This document shows, in pieces, positions 35,653 through 45,326 of a stretch of DNA of 64,000 bases (position 1 is its first letter; each line of letters starts with the position of its first letter). The position numbers and the translations under genes were made by a program. The notes below the pieces were generated by a model, which was given only the letters and a program-made list of their open reading frames with translations, ran no database searches and was not told the DNA's origin. Source of the stretch: Spirochaetia bacterium (GTDB taxonomy: Bacteria; Spirochaetota; Leptospiria; Turneriellales; JAOUOS01); contig JAOUOT010000004.1 of assembly GCA_029880265.1 (NCBI GenBank), forward strand, positions 1 to 64,000, written 5' to 3'.

Positions 35653-36912
35653 ATGAAATCTATCAAAGTATTAATCATAAACGCTACAGATATTCATGGA
35701 GGGGCAGGTCGGGCGGCGCATAGAATTCATAAAGGCTTATTAAAAAATGACCTATTATCCAAAATGCTGGTTCAAAAGAAATATAGCGATGATTTTACGG
35801 TAGAAGAAGTTGATACTAAGTATAGAAAATATTTGCCTTATCCGGTTCCATTAATTATTGATCATATACCATTGCTATTTTACAGAAAAAGAAAAAAAGT
35901 CACATGGTCTCTAAATTGGTTTCGATCAAGAAGAATAAAAATGATTAATAAATTAGATAGTGATATAATTAACCTTCATTGGATAAATAATGGTTTTATA
36001 AGACTGCAAGACTTAAAAAAGATTAGAAAGCCCATTGTTTGGACACTGCATGATATGTGGGCATTTACCGGAGGTTGTCATTATACTGAACATTGTGAAA
36101 AATATGAAAAAAAATGTTATGCCTGTCATATATTGGGAACAAAAAAAAAGCGAGATTTGAGTAATAATCGTTTCAAAGTTAAGAAAAAAATATATGATAA
36201 GTTAAATATAACAATTGTGACACCAAGCCGCTGGCTGGCAGATTGTGCAAGAAAAAGTGAGTTGCTAAAAAATAAGAATATAAAGGTTATACCCAATGGG
36301 ATTGATTTACGAAAATTCAGGCCTCTGGATACTAAGCAGGCAAGAGAAATTTTGGATGTTCCAAAAGATAAAAAACTTATTCTTTTTAGCGCGCTATATG
36401 CTACCAGTGATTTAAGAAAGGGTTTTCAATATCTCTTTTCGGCATTAAAAGAACTTGCTAACAAAAATAGTTATGAACTTCTTGTTTTAGGCGCAGGAGA
36501 GCCTGAGACTAAAAAAAAGATTCGCTTTGGAATAAAAACTCATTATCTGGGTAAATTAAATGATGATTATTCATTGATTTTAGCCTATAATGCAGCCGAT
36601 GTTTTGGTTGTGCCTTCGGTTCAAGATAATCTTCCTAATACTATTAAAGAAGCATTGGCATGTGGTACGCCATGCGTTGGCTTTGATATCGGCGGTATAC
36701 CCGATATGATCGAACATAAATATAATGGTTATATATCTAAGGCTTTTATAGAGAAAGATTTAGCAAATGGTATAGATTGGGTATTGGGTCAGAATAAAAA
36801 TCTTATAAGAAAAAGAGCGAGAAAAAAGGCAGAAGATATGCTTGATATTGATAAAACCGCTTTAAAATATTCACAATTGTATAAAGATATCTTGAATTAT
36901 AAAGTAAAATAA
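35653..36912 (+). CDS. GT4-family glycosyltransferase
   Basis: A 419-residue GT-B enzyme. The N-terminal domain starts VLIINATDIHGGAGRAAHRIHKGLL and contains IVWTLHDMWAFTGGCHYTEHCEKYEKKCYAC, a cysteine-rich loop typical of a subgroup of GT4 enzymes in capsule loci. The C-terminal donor site shows VIPNGIDLRKFRP and VVPSVQDNLPNTIKEALACGTPCVGF with the E-x7-E pattern. The donor sugar is unknown. A strong hairpin follows the stop codon. Confidence 0.9.
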   Translation: MKSIKVLIINATDIHGGAGRAAHRIHKGLLKNDLLSKMLVQKKYSDDFTVEEVDTKYRKYLPYPVPLIIDHIPLLFYRKRKKVTWSLNWFRSRRIKMINKLDSDIINLHWINNGFIRLQDLKKIRKPIVWTLHDMWAFTGGCHYTEHCEKYEKKCYACHILGTKKKRDLSNNRFKVKKKIYDKLNITIVTPSRWLADCARKSELLKNKNIKVIPNGIDLRKFRPLDTKQAREILDVPKDKKLILFSALYATSDLRKGFQYLFSALKELANKNSYELLVLGAGEPETKKKIRFGIKTHYLGKLNDDYSLILAYNAADVLVVPSVQDNLPNTIKEALACGTPCVGFDIGGIPDMIEHKYNGYISKAFIEKDLANGIDWVLGQNKNLIRKRARKKAEDMLDIDKTALKYSQLYKDILNYKVK

Positions 36913-36923
36913 ATTAGAATAAG

Positions 36924-36960
36924 TACAAATGAAATATTGATAATAAATATTTCATTTGTA
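36924..36960. terminator. 15-bp perfect AT-rich hairpin at the 3' end of the GT4 gene
   Basis: TACAAATGAAATATT (36924-36938) pairs exactly with 36946-36960 over a 7-base loop, 11 bases after the stop codon at 36910-36912. There is no clean T-run after it, so it may terminate weakly or protect the mRNA end. The remaining AT-rich spacer to 37145 holds nothing else. Confidence 0.6.
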
Positions 36961-37145
36961 TAAAATTGAATTAAATTTTTCATTAAATCTAAATTTGTAG
37001 TGAAAGAGTTATTTGGCTAAATAAAACCGAATTAACATTTGCAAAGTTTTATTGCTAACAGAATAATAAATAATTGTTTTAGTTGTTTTCTTTTGAGAGA
37101 CAAGAAATATAAATTATTAAACAGTATGCTAACTTAAGGTAAGTC

Positions 37146-37958
37146 TTGAAAAAAAAATCGAATAAAAAAGAAGTATTAAGCGGAGGACTTAGAAAACAAG
37201 GTTTCATAAAAAAAAATACAAAAAACAGTCCCCTGCTTTCGGTTATTACTGTTGTTTATAATAATAAAAAATATATTTCTGACACTATAGAAAGCGTTTT
37301 AACTCAAGCATACTCTAACATTGAATATATCATAATAGACGGAAAATCAACAGATGGTACATTCGAGATTATTAAGAAATACTCAGAAAAAATAGATTAT
37401 TGGCTTAGCGAGCCCGATAATGGCATTTATGACGCAATGAATAAGGGTATAATGTTGACTTCTGGCGAGATTATCGGTATCTTAAATAGCGACGACTGGT
37501 GGGAACCCGAAACTGCGCAGCTGATAATAGAGGCATATTTGAAAAATGAGAAAGCCGATATCTTTCATGGTAAAATAAGACCAGTTGATTCAAGTGGCAT
37601 ATTTTTACCGGCGCGTACTCACAGTAATTATTTTCTTAAGCGGTTGATAAGCACTCCTTTTAAGCATCCGGCAATGTTTGTTACAAAAAGAGGGTACAAC
37701 AATAGCGGATTATTTGACCTGAAGTATAAAACAGCGGCAGATTATGATTTAATGCTTCGACTTATTAAAGATGGGGCAAAAGATATATTTATTGATAAGA
37801 TTTTAACAAATGTAAGAAAAGTCGGCATAACTACGGGAACAAATACCGTTTCATCGCCCGATGAAATTAAGGAAATTATAGAGAAATTTGCTGGTTTGAA
37901 ATTATTGGGAAAGTTTCTGGTTTTAATGCGACAGTTTATAATGTGGCTAAAAAAATAA
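37146..37958 (+). CDS. GT2-family glycosyltransferase
   Basis: A 270-residue GT-A enzyme with TTG start preceded by AAGG. After a lysine-rich N-terminus (three AAA codons, a run of nine A) and SGGLRKQGF it has the GT2 core: LLSVITVVYNNKKYI, YIIIDGKSTDGTFEII, YWLSEPDNGIYDAMNKG, and GILNSDDWWEPE with the metal-binding DD. Its N-terminal GGLR motif and overall layout match the enzyme at 46410, so the two are paralogues. The donor sugar is unknown. Confidence 0.88.
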   Translation: MKKKSNKKEVLSGGLRKQGFIKKNTKNSPLLSVITVVYNNKKYISDTIESVLTQAYSNIEYIIIDGKSTDGTFEIIKKYSEKIDYWLSEPDNGIYDAMNKGIMLTSGEIIGILNSDDWWEPETAQLIIEAYLKNEKADIFHGKIRPVDSSGIFLPARTHSNYFLKRLISTPFKHPAMFVTKRGYNNSGLFDLKYKTAADYDLMLRLIKDGAKDIFIDKILTNVRKVGITTGTNTVSSPDEIKEIIEKFAGLKLLGKFLVLMRQFIMWLKK

Positions 37959-37987
37959 AGATTTTTATATTTATTCTCTGATTATTT

Positions 37988-39157
37988 ATGGTAAAAAACG
38001 AAAAAAGAAATATTTTATATTATACGCTACTTGATTTTTCAGATAAAACGGGACAAAGTCAATATGCTTATCATGTTTTTAAGGCCTTACAGTCAAATAA
38101 GCAATTTATAATTGACCTTGTCGCTCCCAGACCTAAAAAGAATATTGTTTTAAAGGAACTTTTAAAAAATAAAAATATTAAATTTCATTTTCTAGCTCCC
38201 AAAAAGAAACGCAGAAATTATTTATGGTTTATTCGAAGTATAATAATCTCCTTCTTTATTGTTTTTTTCAAAGTAGGTAAAAAAACATATTTAATTTACT
38301 CATTAAAGCCATATATGATATTGCCGTTAATTTATAGATTTATTTATTCTGCTAAATTATTTTTATTAGTAGAAGGATTAAGTAAAGAAGACGTAAAAAG
38401 AGTTATAAAGCCTAAAATATTGGCAAAGTTATCAAATGTCATAATGGAAAAAAATATAAAAAAAGCATATAAGGTTTATCCTGCGTACCAAACGGCTAAA
38501 GAATGGGTAGATAGTCTACGAAATGATCATTCTAAAGTTATCACCTGCGGCGCCGATATGTCTCTATTTTATCCAATAATCAAAAAAAACTCAAAAAAGA
38601 AAAATGAAAAACTAACAATCGGTTATATTGGAAGTTTTAGAGATGTTCATCTGATACGCGAAATGTTAAAGGCCGTTTTGAATATGCATGTCTCTGTTTT
38701 TTTAATTGGCAAAGGACAGCTCTATAATGAAATTAAAGATTATTTAGAAAAACATATTCATAAAGCAGAGATTGATTTGTTGGGAGAATTGGAACAAAAA
38801 GAAATGTCTAAAATAATTGACGAATGCGATATTATGTGGGGCGCTTGCGATATAAATCACTGGGGAGTTCCTATGAAATGTTTTGAATATCTCTCGTGTA
38901 ACGCAAAAGTGATATATACAAAAAATACAGATTTAAGTTTTATTAAAAAAAAGGGCTATGGATATGAACTTACATCAAATAATATTGAAGATATAAAAAA
39001 ACTAATAAAGAAGATAGAATCTTTGTATAAGAATAATAATTTAAAGAAGAATTCAGATTCGCGGGAATATATATCTAAGCATCATAGCTGGAAAAATTTT
39101 GCCAATCAAATAAATAGCGATATGGCCTTAGTTAGTAGAAATAAACGTGAATTCTGA
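37988..39157 (+). CDS. GT4-like glycosyltransferase
   Basis: A 389-residue GT-B protein, more divergent than its neighbours. The N-terminal half has YYTLLDFSDKTGQSQYAYHVFKAL and a hydrophobic stretch (IRSIIISFFIVFFKVG) that may dip into the membrane. The C-terminal half has KLTIGYIGSFRDVHLIREML and a donor-site region around IMWGACDINHWGVPMKCFEYLSCNAKVIY. It ends 3 bases before a small kinase-like gene. Confidence 0.8.
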   Translation: MVKNEKRNILYYTLLDFSDKTGQSQYAYHVFKALQSNKQFIIDLVAPRPKKNIVLKELLKNKNIKFHFLAPKKKRRNYLWFIRSIIISFFIVFFKVGKKTYLIYSLKPYMILPLIYRFIYSAKLFLLVEGLSKEDVKRVIKPKILAKLSNVIMEKNIKKAYKVYPAYQTAKEWVDSLRNDHSKVITCGADMSLFYPIIKKNSKKKNEKLTIGYIGSFRDVHLIREMLKAVLNMHVSVFLIGKGQLYNEIKDYLEKHIHKAEIDLLGELEQKEMSKIIDECDIMWGACDINHWGVPMKCFEYLSCNAKVIYTKNTDLSFIKKKGYGYELTSNNIEDIKKLIKKIESLYKNNNLKKNSDSREYISKHHSWKNFANQINSDMALVSRNKREF

Positions 39158-39160
39158 GAT

Positions 39161-39835
39161 ATGATAATTGAAATTACCGGCGCCTCTGGCTCAGGAAAAA
39201 CAACATTATTAAAAAAAATATCTAATACTTTTCCTGAATTGATAATTGTAACAGATACTGATGATATTAAAGAAAAGTCAAAATGGCTTGAGGTATTAAA
39301 TTTCATAAAATGGGGATTATATTTTATATTCAGTTGTCCCATGTATTGGAAATATTTTATTAGCTTATTTTCATATATGAAATTCATGGAAGACACTTTG
39401 TTTAATAAATTAAATATGCTTCGAAATAGTATTAAAAAAATATCAATTTATGTTTTTTATAAAAGAAAATACGCCGATAGTCTTGTAATCATTGACGAAG
39501 GTATTTCGCATGTACCTTATAATTTAATAACGACTGCTTCTTCACGATCGATTCCAATAGAGAAAATTTATTCGGGTTTCAAAGACTTAATTACTGATAC
39601 CAGTCTTCTTATACTAGACGTCCCCTTATCTGTAATTGTAGAAAGATTATTAAAAAGGGGTCATAATAGAATTAATATAAAAAATATAGAGAGGTTTGCA
39701 GAAGAAAATAATAGAATAACAAAAGAAATAAAAATTATTGGTAAGAAATATTTCAATAAAATATTTTTAATCGATGAAAAATCTAGCGTTAGAGAAATTG
39801 TTAAAAATATAATTGAGTATAAAAAGCATATATAA
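39161..39835 (+). CDS. P-loop kinase-like protein (thymidylate-kinase fold)
   Basis: A 224-residue protein with Walker A GASGSGKT at residues 7-14, a central LVIIDEGISHVPYNL and the lid-like VERLLKRGHNRI. The fold is that of thymidylate or adenylate kinases, but it lacks the DRY-type nucleotide motif, and similar proteins in glycan loci are thought to phosphorylate sugars or lipid carriers. The substrate is unknown. It sits 3 bases after a glycosyltransferase and 27 before a methyltransferase. Confidence 0.7.
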   Translation: MIIEITGASGSGKTTLLKKISNTFPELIIVTDTDDIKEKSKWLEVLNFIKWGLYFIFSCPMYWKYFISLFSYMKFMEDTLFNKLNMLRNSIKKISIYVFYKRKYADSLVIIDEGISHVPYNLITTASSRSIPIEKIYSGFKDLITDTSLLILDVPLSVIVERLLKRGHNRINIKNIERFAEENNRITKEIKIIGKKYFNKIFLIDEKSSVREIVKNIIEYKKHI

Positions 39836-39862
39836 GAATATTTAAATTAATTGGAGTAGATT

Positions 39863-40528
39863 ATGACAAAGTATGAAGGAAAAAAATATTATCAGAGCGA
39901 AAAAGTAGCCAAGAAATATAATACACAATATGAGGGAAAACTTTCACTAAGAAATTTTCGAATTAGACTAATTGGAAAATTTGAAGAGCTTAAATTTAAG
40001 GGTTTTCTTAAAAAAGTGCCAAAAAATGGCAAGGTCTTAGATATTGCCTGCGGTACAGGAAGGTATACTCGAATTTTATTGCAGAATAAATTTATTGTTA
40101 CAGCCACAGATATATCAAAAGAAATGATAGAGTTTACAAAAAAAAATTCTCATGGGTTAGAGGGTTTAGCTGATATAAAAATAGCCGACGCGGCGAAATT
40201 GCCATTTAAAAACAACTCCTTTGATGGTATAACATGCATCCGTCTTTATCAACGAGTTCCTCATTCTGAAAGAGTTCTTATGCTGAAAGAAATAAAAAGG
40301 TTATCTAAAGATTGGGCTATTGTATTTTTTGGTCTTGAAAATTCTTTTTTAAGAATAAGAAATAAGGTTCGTAGATTTTTTATTAAAGGAAGACCAAGTA
40401 ACCCTTATCCCGCTACAAGAGAAGAAATGTTGTCAGAGATAGAATCTGCGGGTCTGAAATTCATAAAAGGCTCATGGGTTTTCCCGGGTTTGGCGAGCGG
40501 TTATATTTCATTGATTGATTGTCGCTAA
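39863..40528 (+). CDS. Class I SAM-dependent methyltransferase
   Basis: A 221-residue enzyme with motif I VLDIACGTGRYTRILL, motif II VTATDISKEMIEFTKK, ADAAKLPFKNNSFDGITCIRLYQRVPH and RLSKDWAIVFFG. This is the usual Methyltransf_11 pattern. Probably methylates a sugar or lipid intermediate of the local glycan. GGAG lies upstream of the ATG. Confidence 0.88.
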   Translation: MTKYEGKKYYQSEKVAKKYNTQYEGKLSLRNFRIRLIGKFEELKFKGFLKKVPKNGKVLDIACGTGRYTRILLQNKFIVTATDISKEMIEFTKKNSHGLEGLADIKIADAAKLPFKNNSFDGITCIRLYQRVPHSERVLMLKEIKRLSKDWAIVFFGLENSFLRIRNKVRRFFIKGRPSNPYPATREEMLSEIESAGLKFIKGSWVFPGLASGYISLIDCR

Positions 40529-40550
40529 TGCACTTTATTATTGATTATTT

Positions 40551-41630
40551 ATGCAAGAACCCATTAAAAAAACCTACTTAATAACAGGCACAGCCGGGTT
40601 CATCGGTTTTCATGTCGTAAAACGTCTTTTAGAAGAGGGTTGTAACGTTATAGGCGTCGATAATCTGAATACATATTATGACGTAAGTCTCAAATTTGCC
40701 AGGCTGCGCGAAACAGGTATTTATGAAACAGATATTGAATATGCCAAGCTCATTAAATCGTCAATTTATTCAAATTATACTTTTATTCAGCTTGGTATTG
40801 AAGATAGCGAAAAACTCTTTCGGCTGCTTCAAGAAGAGAATATTACTCATATCTGTCATTTGGCCGCGCAAGCCGGGGTCAGGTACAGCATTGAAAATCC
40901 GGGCGCCTATGTCGACAGCAATCTGGTAGGATTTGTAAATTTGCTTGAACTCGCCAGAGAAAAGAAAGTTAATCATTTTGTTTATGCCAGCAGCTCTTCA
41001 GTTTATGGCTTGAACAAAAAAATGCCTTTTTCTGTTCATGACAATGTTGACCATCCGATAAGCTTATATGCGGCTACAAAAAAATCCAATGAATTAATGG
41101 CGCATACCTATAGTCATCTTTTTAAAATTCCGACTACGGGACTTCGTTTTTTTACCGTATACGGCCCATGGGGCAGGCCAGATATGGCTTTGTTTAAGTT
41201 TACAAAAAACATTCTTGAAGGCAGTCCCATTGATGTTTATAATAACGGAAATATGAAGCGCGATTTTACATATATTGACGATATAACAAATGGCGTAATA
41301 AGAGTTTTAGAACATATGCCCATAGAAAACAAAAATTGGAATTTTGAAAATCCCGATCCATCAAGCAGCCCCAGGGCTCCGTATAAAATTTACAATATAG
41401 GCAACAGCAAGCCCGTGTCTTTGGGTGAGTTTATTGCGGCTATAGAGAATTGTACCGGTAAAAAAGCCGTTAAAAATATGCTTCCCATACAGCCAGGAGA
41501 CGTTGAAGAAACATTTGCCGATATAAGCGATATAAAAAAAGATACTGGTTATGTGACGAAAACTGATTTGCAAGAAGGAATTATTCAATTTGTAAACTGG
41601 TATAAAAATTTTTATAAATATTGCAATTAA
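40551..41630 (+). CDS. UDP-glucuronate 4-epimerase-like SDR
   Basis: A 359-residue extended SDR with TGTAGFIGFHVVKRLLEEG, the DNLNTYYDVSLKFARL segment diagnostic of the CapI/LpsL group, CHLAAQAGVRYSIENP, ASSSSVYGLNKKMPF, SLYAATKKSNELMAHTYSHL and FFTVYGPWGRPDMALFKF. Reaction: UDP-glucuronate to UDP-galacturonate. The substrate is made by Ugd at 24.6 kb. The GC content is above that of its neighbours. Confidence 0.9.
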   Translation: MQEPIKKTYLITGTAGFIGFHVVKRLLEEGCNVIGVDNLNTYYDVSLKFARLRETGIYETDIEYAKLIKSSIYSNYTFIQLGIEDSEKLFRLLQEENITHICHLAAQAGVRYSIENPGAYVDSNLVGFVNLLELAREKKVNHFVYASSSSVYGLNKKMPFSVHDNVDHPISLYAATKKSNELMAHTYSHLFKIPTTGLRFFTVYGPWGRPDMALFKFTKNILEGSPIDVYNNGNMKRDFTYIDDITNGVIRVLEHMPIENKNWNFENPDPSSSPRAPYKIYNIGNSKPVSLGEFIAAIENCTGKKAVKNMLPIQPGDVEETFADISDIKKDTGYVTKTDLQEGIIQFVNWYKNFYKYCN

Positions 41631-41650
41631 GATAGGCTACAGAAGTGATA

Positions 41651-42811
41651 ATGAAAAAAAAAGGAACATCACAAAAGATAGAAACGCATATTTGTATCAT
41701 CGGTTCTGAAGATGTTGACGCTCGCATTCCGTTTATTGAGTTACTTGAGAAGAAAAACTGCAGATTTACGGTATTAGGAACATCTGATGGAGAGTCATTT
41801 CGCAATAAAAACATACCGTTTATTCGCTATAAACTGAATCGCGAATTTAGCCCCTTTAAAGACGCCGCAACGGTTTTACAACTGCGCAGAATATTTAAAA
41901 ATCACGATTTTGAAATTATACAAACCTTTGATACCAAACCTTCTTTTTTAGCTCCGCTTTCTTTGCTTTTTATGCGAAAAAAGCCGAGGTTATATCGAAC
42001 AATTACAGGAATGGGGCGAATTTTCTCTCTTAATTCAATTTTTTACGCTTTTCAGAGATATTTATATGGTTTGATTCAGCGGATACTTAAAAAACGCGTA
42101 GATATGACAATTTTTCAAAATAATGACGATGAAAAATATTTCATACAAAAAAAATGGGTAGAAAAAAATAGATATTCTCTGATTAAAAGCTCGGGAATTG
42201 ATCTAAAAAATTATACTCAAAATTCGTCTGTGAAAGAGAAGAAACAATTTAGAAAAAAGCTGAATATTCCTGAAAAAGATATCGTCATTATTATGATAGG
42301 TCGTCTTGTAAAAGAAAAAGGCGTAGATTATTTTATTGAGGCCGCCCGGCAGTTTCATCTTTCGCGAAATAAAGCAACTTTTCTTTTGGTTGGCCCTACA
42401 GAGTCAAAGAATAAAAATTCATATTCAGAAAATAAGCTATTATCTCATTCGTCTTATATGAAATATCTGGGCAAAAGAAATGACATAAAACAGCTTCTAT
42501 CGATAGCCGATATTTTTGTACTGCCGACATATTATCGTGAAGGCGTACCCCGTGTACTATTAGAAGCGTCAGCTATGGGTCTTCCTATTGTAGCGACAGA
42601 TATCGCCGGATGTAATGATGTTGTATCAAACGGCGTTAACGGTTTTCTTGTTCCGGTTAAAGATACGGTTAAGCTTATAGAAAAATTAAATGAGCTATAT
42701 TCAAGCGCCGAGTTGCGTAAAAAATTTGGAAATAATAATAAAAAAATAATTCAAGTGTTTAACTTAGATTTAATATCTAAGCAATACTTAGATTTGTATA
42801 AAATGAAATAG
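41651..42811 (+). CDS. GT4-family glycosyltransferase
   Basis: A 386-residue GT-B enzyme. The ATG at 41651 is followed at once by nine A; a GTG at 41645 is also in frame. The N-terminal domain (CIIGSEDVDARIPFIELLEKKN, LAPLSLLFMRKKPRLYRTITGMGRIFS) resembles WbpX/PglA-type transferases that use UDP-HexNAc derivatives. The donor site shows VIIMIGRLVKEKGVDYFIEA and YYREGVPRVLLEASAMGLPIVATDIAGC with E-x7-E. The donor sugar is unknown. Confidence 0.9.
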   Translation: MKKKGTSQKIETHICIIGSEDVDARIPFIELLEKKNCRFTVLGTSDGESFRNKNIPFIRYKLNREFSPFKDAATVLQLRRIFKNHDFEIIQTFDTKPSFLAPLSLLFMRKKPRLYRTITGMGRIFSLNSIFYAFQRYLYGLIQRILKKRVDMTIFQNNDDEKYFIQKKWVEKNRYSLIKSSGIDLKNYTQNSSVKEKKQFRKKLNIPEKDIVIIMIGRLVKEKGVDYFIEAARQFHLSRNKATFLLVGPTESKNKNSYSENKLLSHSSYMKYLGKRNDIKQLLSIADIFVLPTYYREGVPRVLLEASAMGLPIVATDIAGCNDVVSNGVNGFLVPVKDTVKLIEKLNELYSSAELRKKFGNNNKKIIQVFNLDLISKQYLDLYKMK

Positions 42812-42846
42812 GCGTTTTCAGATATTTAATAGGATTACCAGATAAT

Positions 42847-43872
42847 ATGAAGGTCACCGTCATCATACCGACAAGAAACGAAGAAAAGCATATTGAAGAA
42901 TCGGTTAATTCAATATTAAATACTGATTTTCCCAAATCTGAGATAGAAATTTTCATTATTGACGGAATTAGCGACGATAAAACTTATGAGATAGCGCAAA
43001 ATCTTGCGAAAAACAATAAGAATATAAAAGCATTAAAAAATTCCCATCAAACCGTACCATATGCTTTAAATATGGGTATAAAAAAAGCTCGGGGAAAATA
43101 TATTGTGCGGGCAGACGCTCACTCTAAATACTCTAAAGATTATATAAAAAATCTGTTATATCATATAGAAAAATTGAAAGCAGACAATGTTGGCGGCAGT
43201 TGGATTGTTCTGGCCGCAAATGATTCGGTAAAAGCAAAGGTAATTGCGGCTGTTATGTCGCATCCTTTTGGCGTGGGAAACGCGCATTATAGAATCGGAT
43301 CAAAAAAAATAAGAGAAGTTGACACTGTTCCCTTTGGATGTTTTCGAAAAGAGCTTTTTGATAAAATAGGCTTTTTTGACGAAGACTTAACGAGAAATCA
43401 AGACGACGAGTTTAACGCAAGAATTATAAAAAATAAGGGAAAAATATTTCTTATACCCGACATCAAAATAAATTATGTCGCTCGAGAAACTTTTTGTAAA
43501 CTATTTGCGGTATACTATGAATACGGTTTATTCAAGCCGATGGCGAATATAAAACTGGGCAAACCCGCCACAGTCAGGCAGTTTATACCCCCATTGTTTA
43601 CAGTATTTTTAATTATATTTGCAGCAAGTCCTTTTTTTATGAATAAGATATTTTATTTTTGCGCTTTGGTATTTGGCGTTTATCTGTTAATGTCGTTATT
43701 TTTTTCAGTCAAAGAGGCAAAAAGATTAAAGATTTGGAATATATTTTTATTTATGTACGGTTTTTTCGTCATGCATATAAGCTATGGTATAGGCTATCTA
43801 TGGGGTATTGTTAAGTTTTTTATATTCAGGCGGCATAAAAAGGGTAAAATGATTTTAGACGTAAACAGATAA
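42847..43872 (+). CDS. ExoA-like GT2 glycosyltransferase with C-terminal membrane helices
   Basis: A 341-residue protein. It has the GT2 core VTVIIPTRNEEKHIEESVNSIL, IFIIDGISDDKTYEIA, GKYIVRADAHSKYSKDYI, VPFGCFRKELFDKIGFFDEDL and the acceptor motif RNQDDEFNARII. After residue 245 come three hydrophobic helices. This plan matches the ExoA succinoglycan glucosyltransferase group. The donor sugar is not certain. Confidence 0.9.
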   Translation: MKVTVIIPTRNEEKHIEESVNSILNTDFPKSEIEIFIIDGISDDKTYEIAQNLAKNNKNIKALKNSHQTVPYALNMGIKKARGKYIVRADAHSKYSKDYIKNLLYHIEKLKADNVGGSWIVLAANDSVKAKVIAAVMSHPFGVGNAHYRIGSKKIREVDTVPFGCFRKELFDKIGFFDEDLTRNQDDEFNARIIKNKGKIFLIPDIKINYVARETFCKLFAVYYEYGLFKPMANIKLGKPATVRQFIPPLFTVFLIIFAASPFFMNKIFYFCALVFGVYLLMSLFFSVKEAKRLKIWNIFLFMYGFFVMHISYGIGYLWGIVKFFIFRRHKKGKMILDVNR

Positions 43873-43918
43873 CGGCGATTATAATAAAATGCGCTAAAAT
43901 AGTTTTGAAATATAAATA

Positions 43919-44100
43919 ATCAAATCAAAAGCCGAAGAAGTTTTTGGCTCAAATGCAAAGGTTTATTTGTTCGGATCGCGAGCAGAAGATACAAAAAAAG
44001 GCGGAGACATCGATTTATTTATTGACTCTTCTGAAAAGATATCGCTAGAAAAAAAATTCATTACGCGGTAGAGCTTGAGAAAAAATTAGATAAGACATGA
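43919..44100 (+). pseudogene. Broken minimal nucleotidyltransferase (MNT domain) remnant
   Basis: In the 311-base gap 43873-44183, bases 43919-44071 translate to IKSKAEEVFGSNAKVYLFGS and on through RAEDTKKGGDIDLFID, the catalytic GS-x10-D-x-D signature of MNT nucleotidyltransferases. The frame then meets a stop at 44069-44071, but a one-base shift at the A-run 44048-44056 continues as IHYAVELEKKLDKT to a stop at 44098-44100. No start codon lies upstream; a TAA precedes it. It is therefore a dead fragment, probably of a MntA/HepT-type toxin-antitoxin pair, left inside the polysaccharide locus. Confidence 0.75.
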
Positions 44101-44183
44101 AGTTATGAGATTAAATAAAAAATCATGTTTAATTCTGTAAATCTTGTCTAAAAAAAAGTTAAAGACACATTTAAGGAGAAGGA

Positions 44184-45326
44184 ATGAAAAAAACAGCGTT
44201 AATTACAGGGGTAACCGGTCAAGACGGAGCCTATTTGTCAGAGCTTTTATTGAAAAAAGGCTACGACGTACACGGTATTAAAAGAAGAAGCTCTCTTTTT
44301 AATACCGATAGAATCGATCATCTGTACGTAGATCCGCATGAACAAGATGTAAGGTACAGCCTGCACTACGGCGATATGACAGATTCGACAAATTTAATTC
44401 GAATTATTCAGCAGGTTCAACCCGATGAAATTTACAATTTGGCCGCCCAGTCTCATGTTCAGGTTTCTTTTGAAACTCCCGAATATACGGCAAACGCCGA
44501 CGCTTTGGGGGCGTTAAGAATTTTAGAGGCGGTAAAAATGTTGGGCCTGACTGACAAAACAAAAGTTTACCAGGCTTCAACCAGCGAGTTATACGGAAAA
44601 GTGCAGGAAGTTCCACAGACTGAAAAGACGCCGTTTTATCCTAGAAGCCCTTATGCCGCCGCCAAGCTTTACGCTTACTGGATAACGGTAAATTATCGCG
44701 AGGCCTATAATATTTTTGCCTGCAACGGTATTTTATTTAATCATGAAAGCCCCGTTCGCGGAGAAACTTTCGTAACAAGAAAGATAACGCGCGCCGCTTC
44801 AAAAATCGCTCTGGGTCTGCAAAAGAAAATCTTTTTGGGCAATCTTGACGCGAAAAGAGACTGGGGCCACGCTCACGATTATGTAGAAATGATGTGGCTT
44901 ATCTTACAGCATGACATTCCTGAAGACTGGGTGATTGCCACAGGAGAGACGACAACGGTACGCGATTTTGTGAAATTGGCGTTTGCCGAAGCCGGCATTG
45001 AAGTTGAATTTAAAGGCGAGGGTAAAGACGAAAAAGGATTTATTTCTTCTTTAAACGAAACTGTTCTTGACGCGATTTCAGACGGCTGGAAAAATTATCT
45101 GAAAACCGGTCAGGAGATTATAAGCGTAGACCCTAAATATTTTAGACCAACCGAAGTTGATTTGCTAATAGGCGACGCGTCAAAGGCGCATGAAAAACTG
45201 GGCTGGAAGCCGAAGTATAAATTAATTGATTTGGTTAAAGATATGATGAAAAACGATATCAAACTGATGAAAAAAGACCAGTATTTAAAAGACGGCGGCT
45301 ATAAAGTATTGAATTATTATGAATAA
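44184..45326 (+). CDS. gmd: GDP-mannose 4,6-dehydratase
   Basis: A 380-residue SDR with [75 protein letters not shown] and [20 protein letters not shown], all diagnostic for Gmd. It converts GDP-mannose to GDP-4-keto-6-deoxymannose. An AAGGAGAAGG ribosome-binding site precedes the ATG. It overlaps fcl by 8 bases, as befits consecutive enzymes of GDP-fucose synthesis. Confidence 0.96.
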   Translation: MKKTALITGVTGQDGAYLSELLLKKGYDVHGIKRRSSLFNTDRIDHLYVDPHEQDVRYSLHYGDMTDSTNLIRIIQQVQPDEIYNLAAQSHVQVSFETPEYTANADALGALRILEAVKMLGLTDKTKVYQASTSELYGKVQEVPQTEKTPFYPRSPYAAAKLYAYWITVNYREAYNIFACNGILFNHESPVRGETFVTRKITRAASKIALGLQKKIFLGNLDAKRDWGHAHDYVEMMWLILQHDIPEDWVIATGETTTVRDFVKLAFAEAGIEVEFKGEGKDEKGFISSLNETVLDAISDGWKNYLKTGQEIISVDPKYFRPTEVDLLIGDASKAHEKLGWKPKYKLIDLVKDMMKNDIKLMKKDQYLKDGGYKVLNYYE

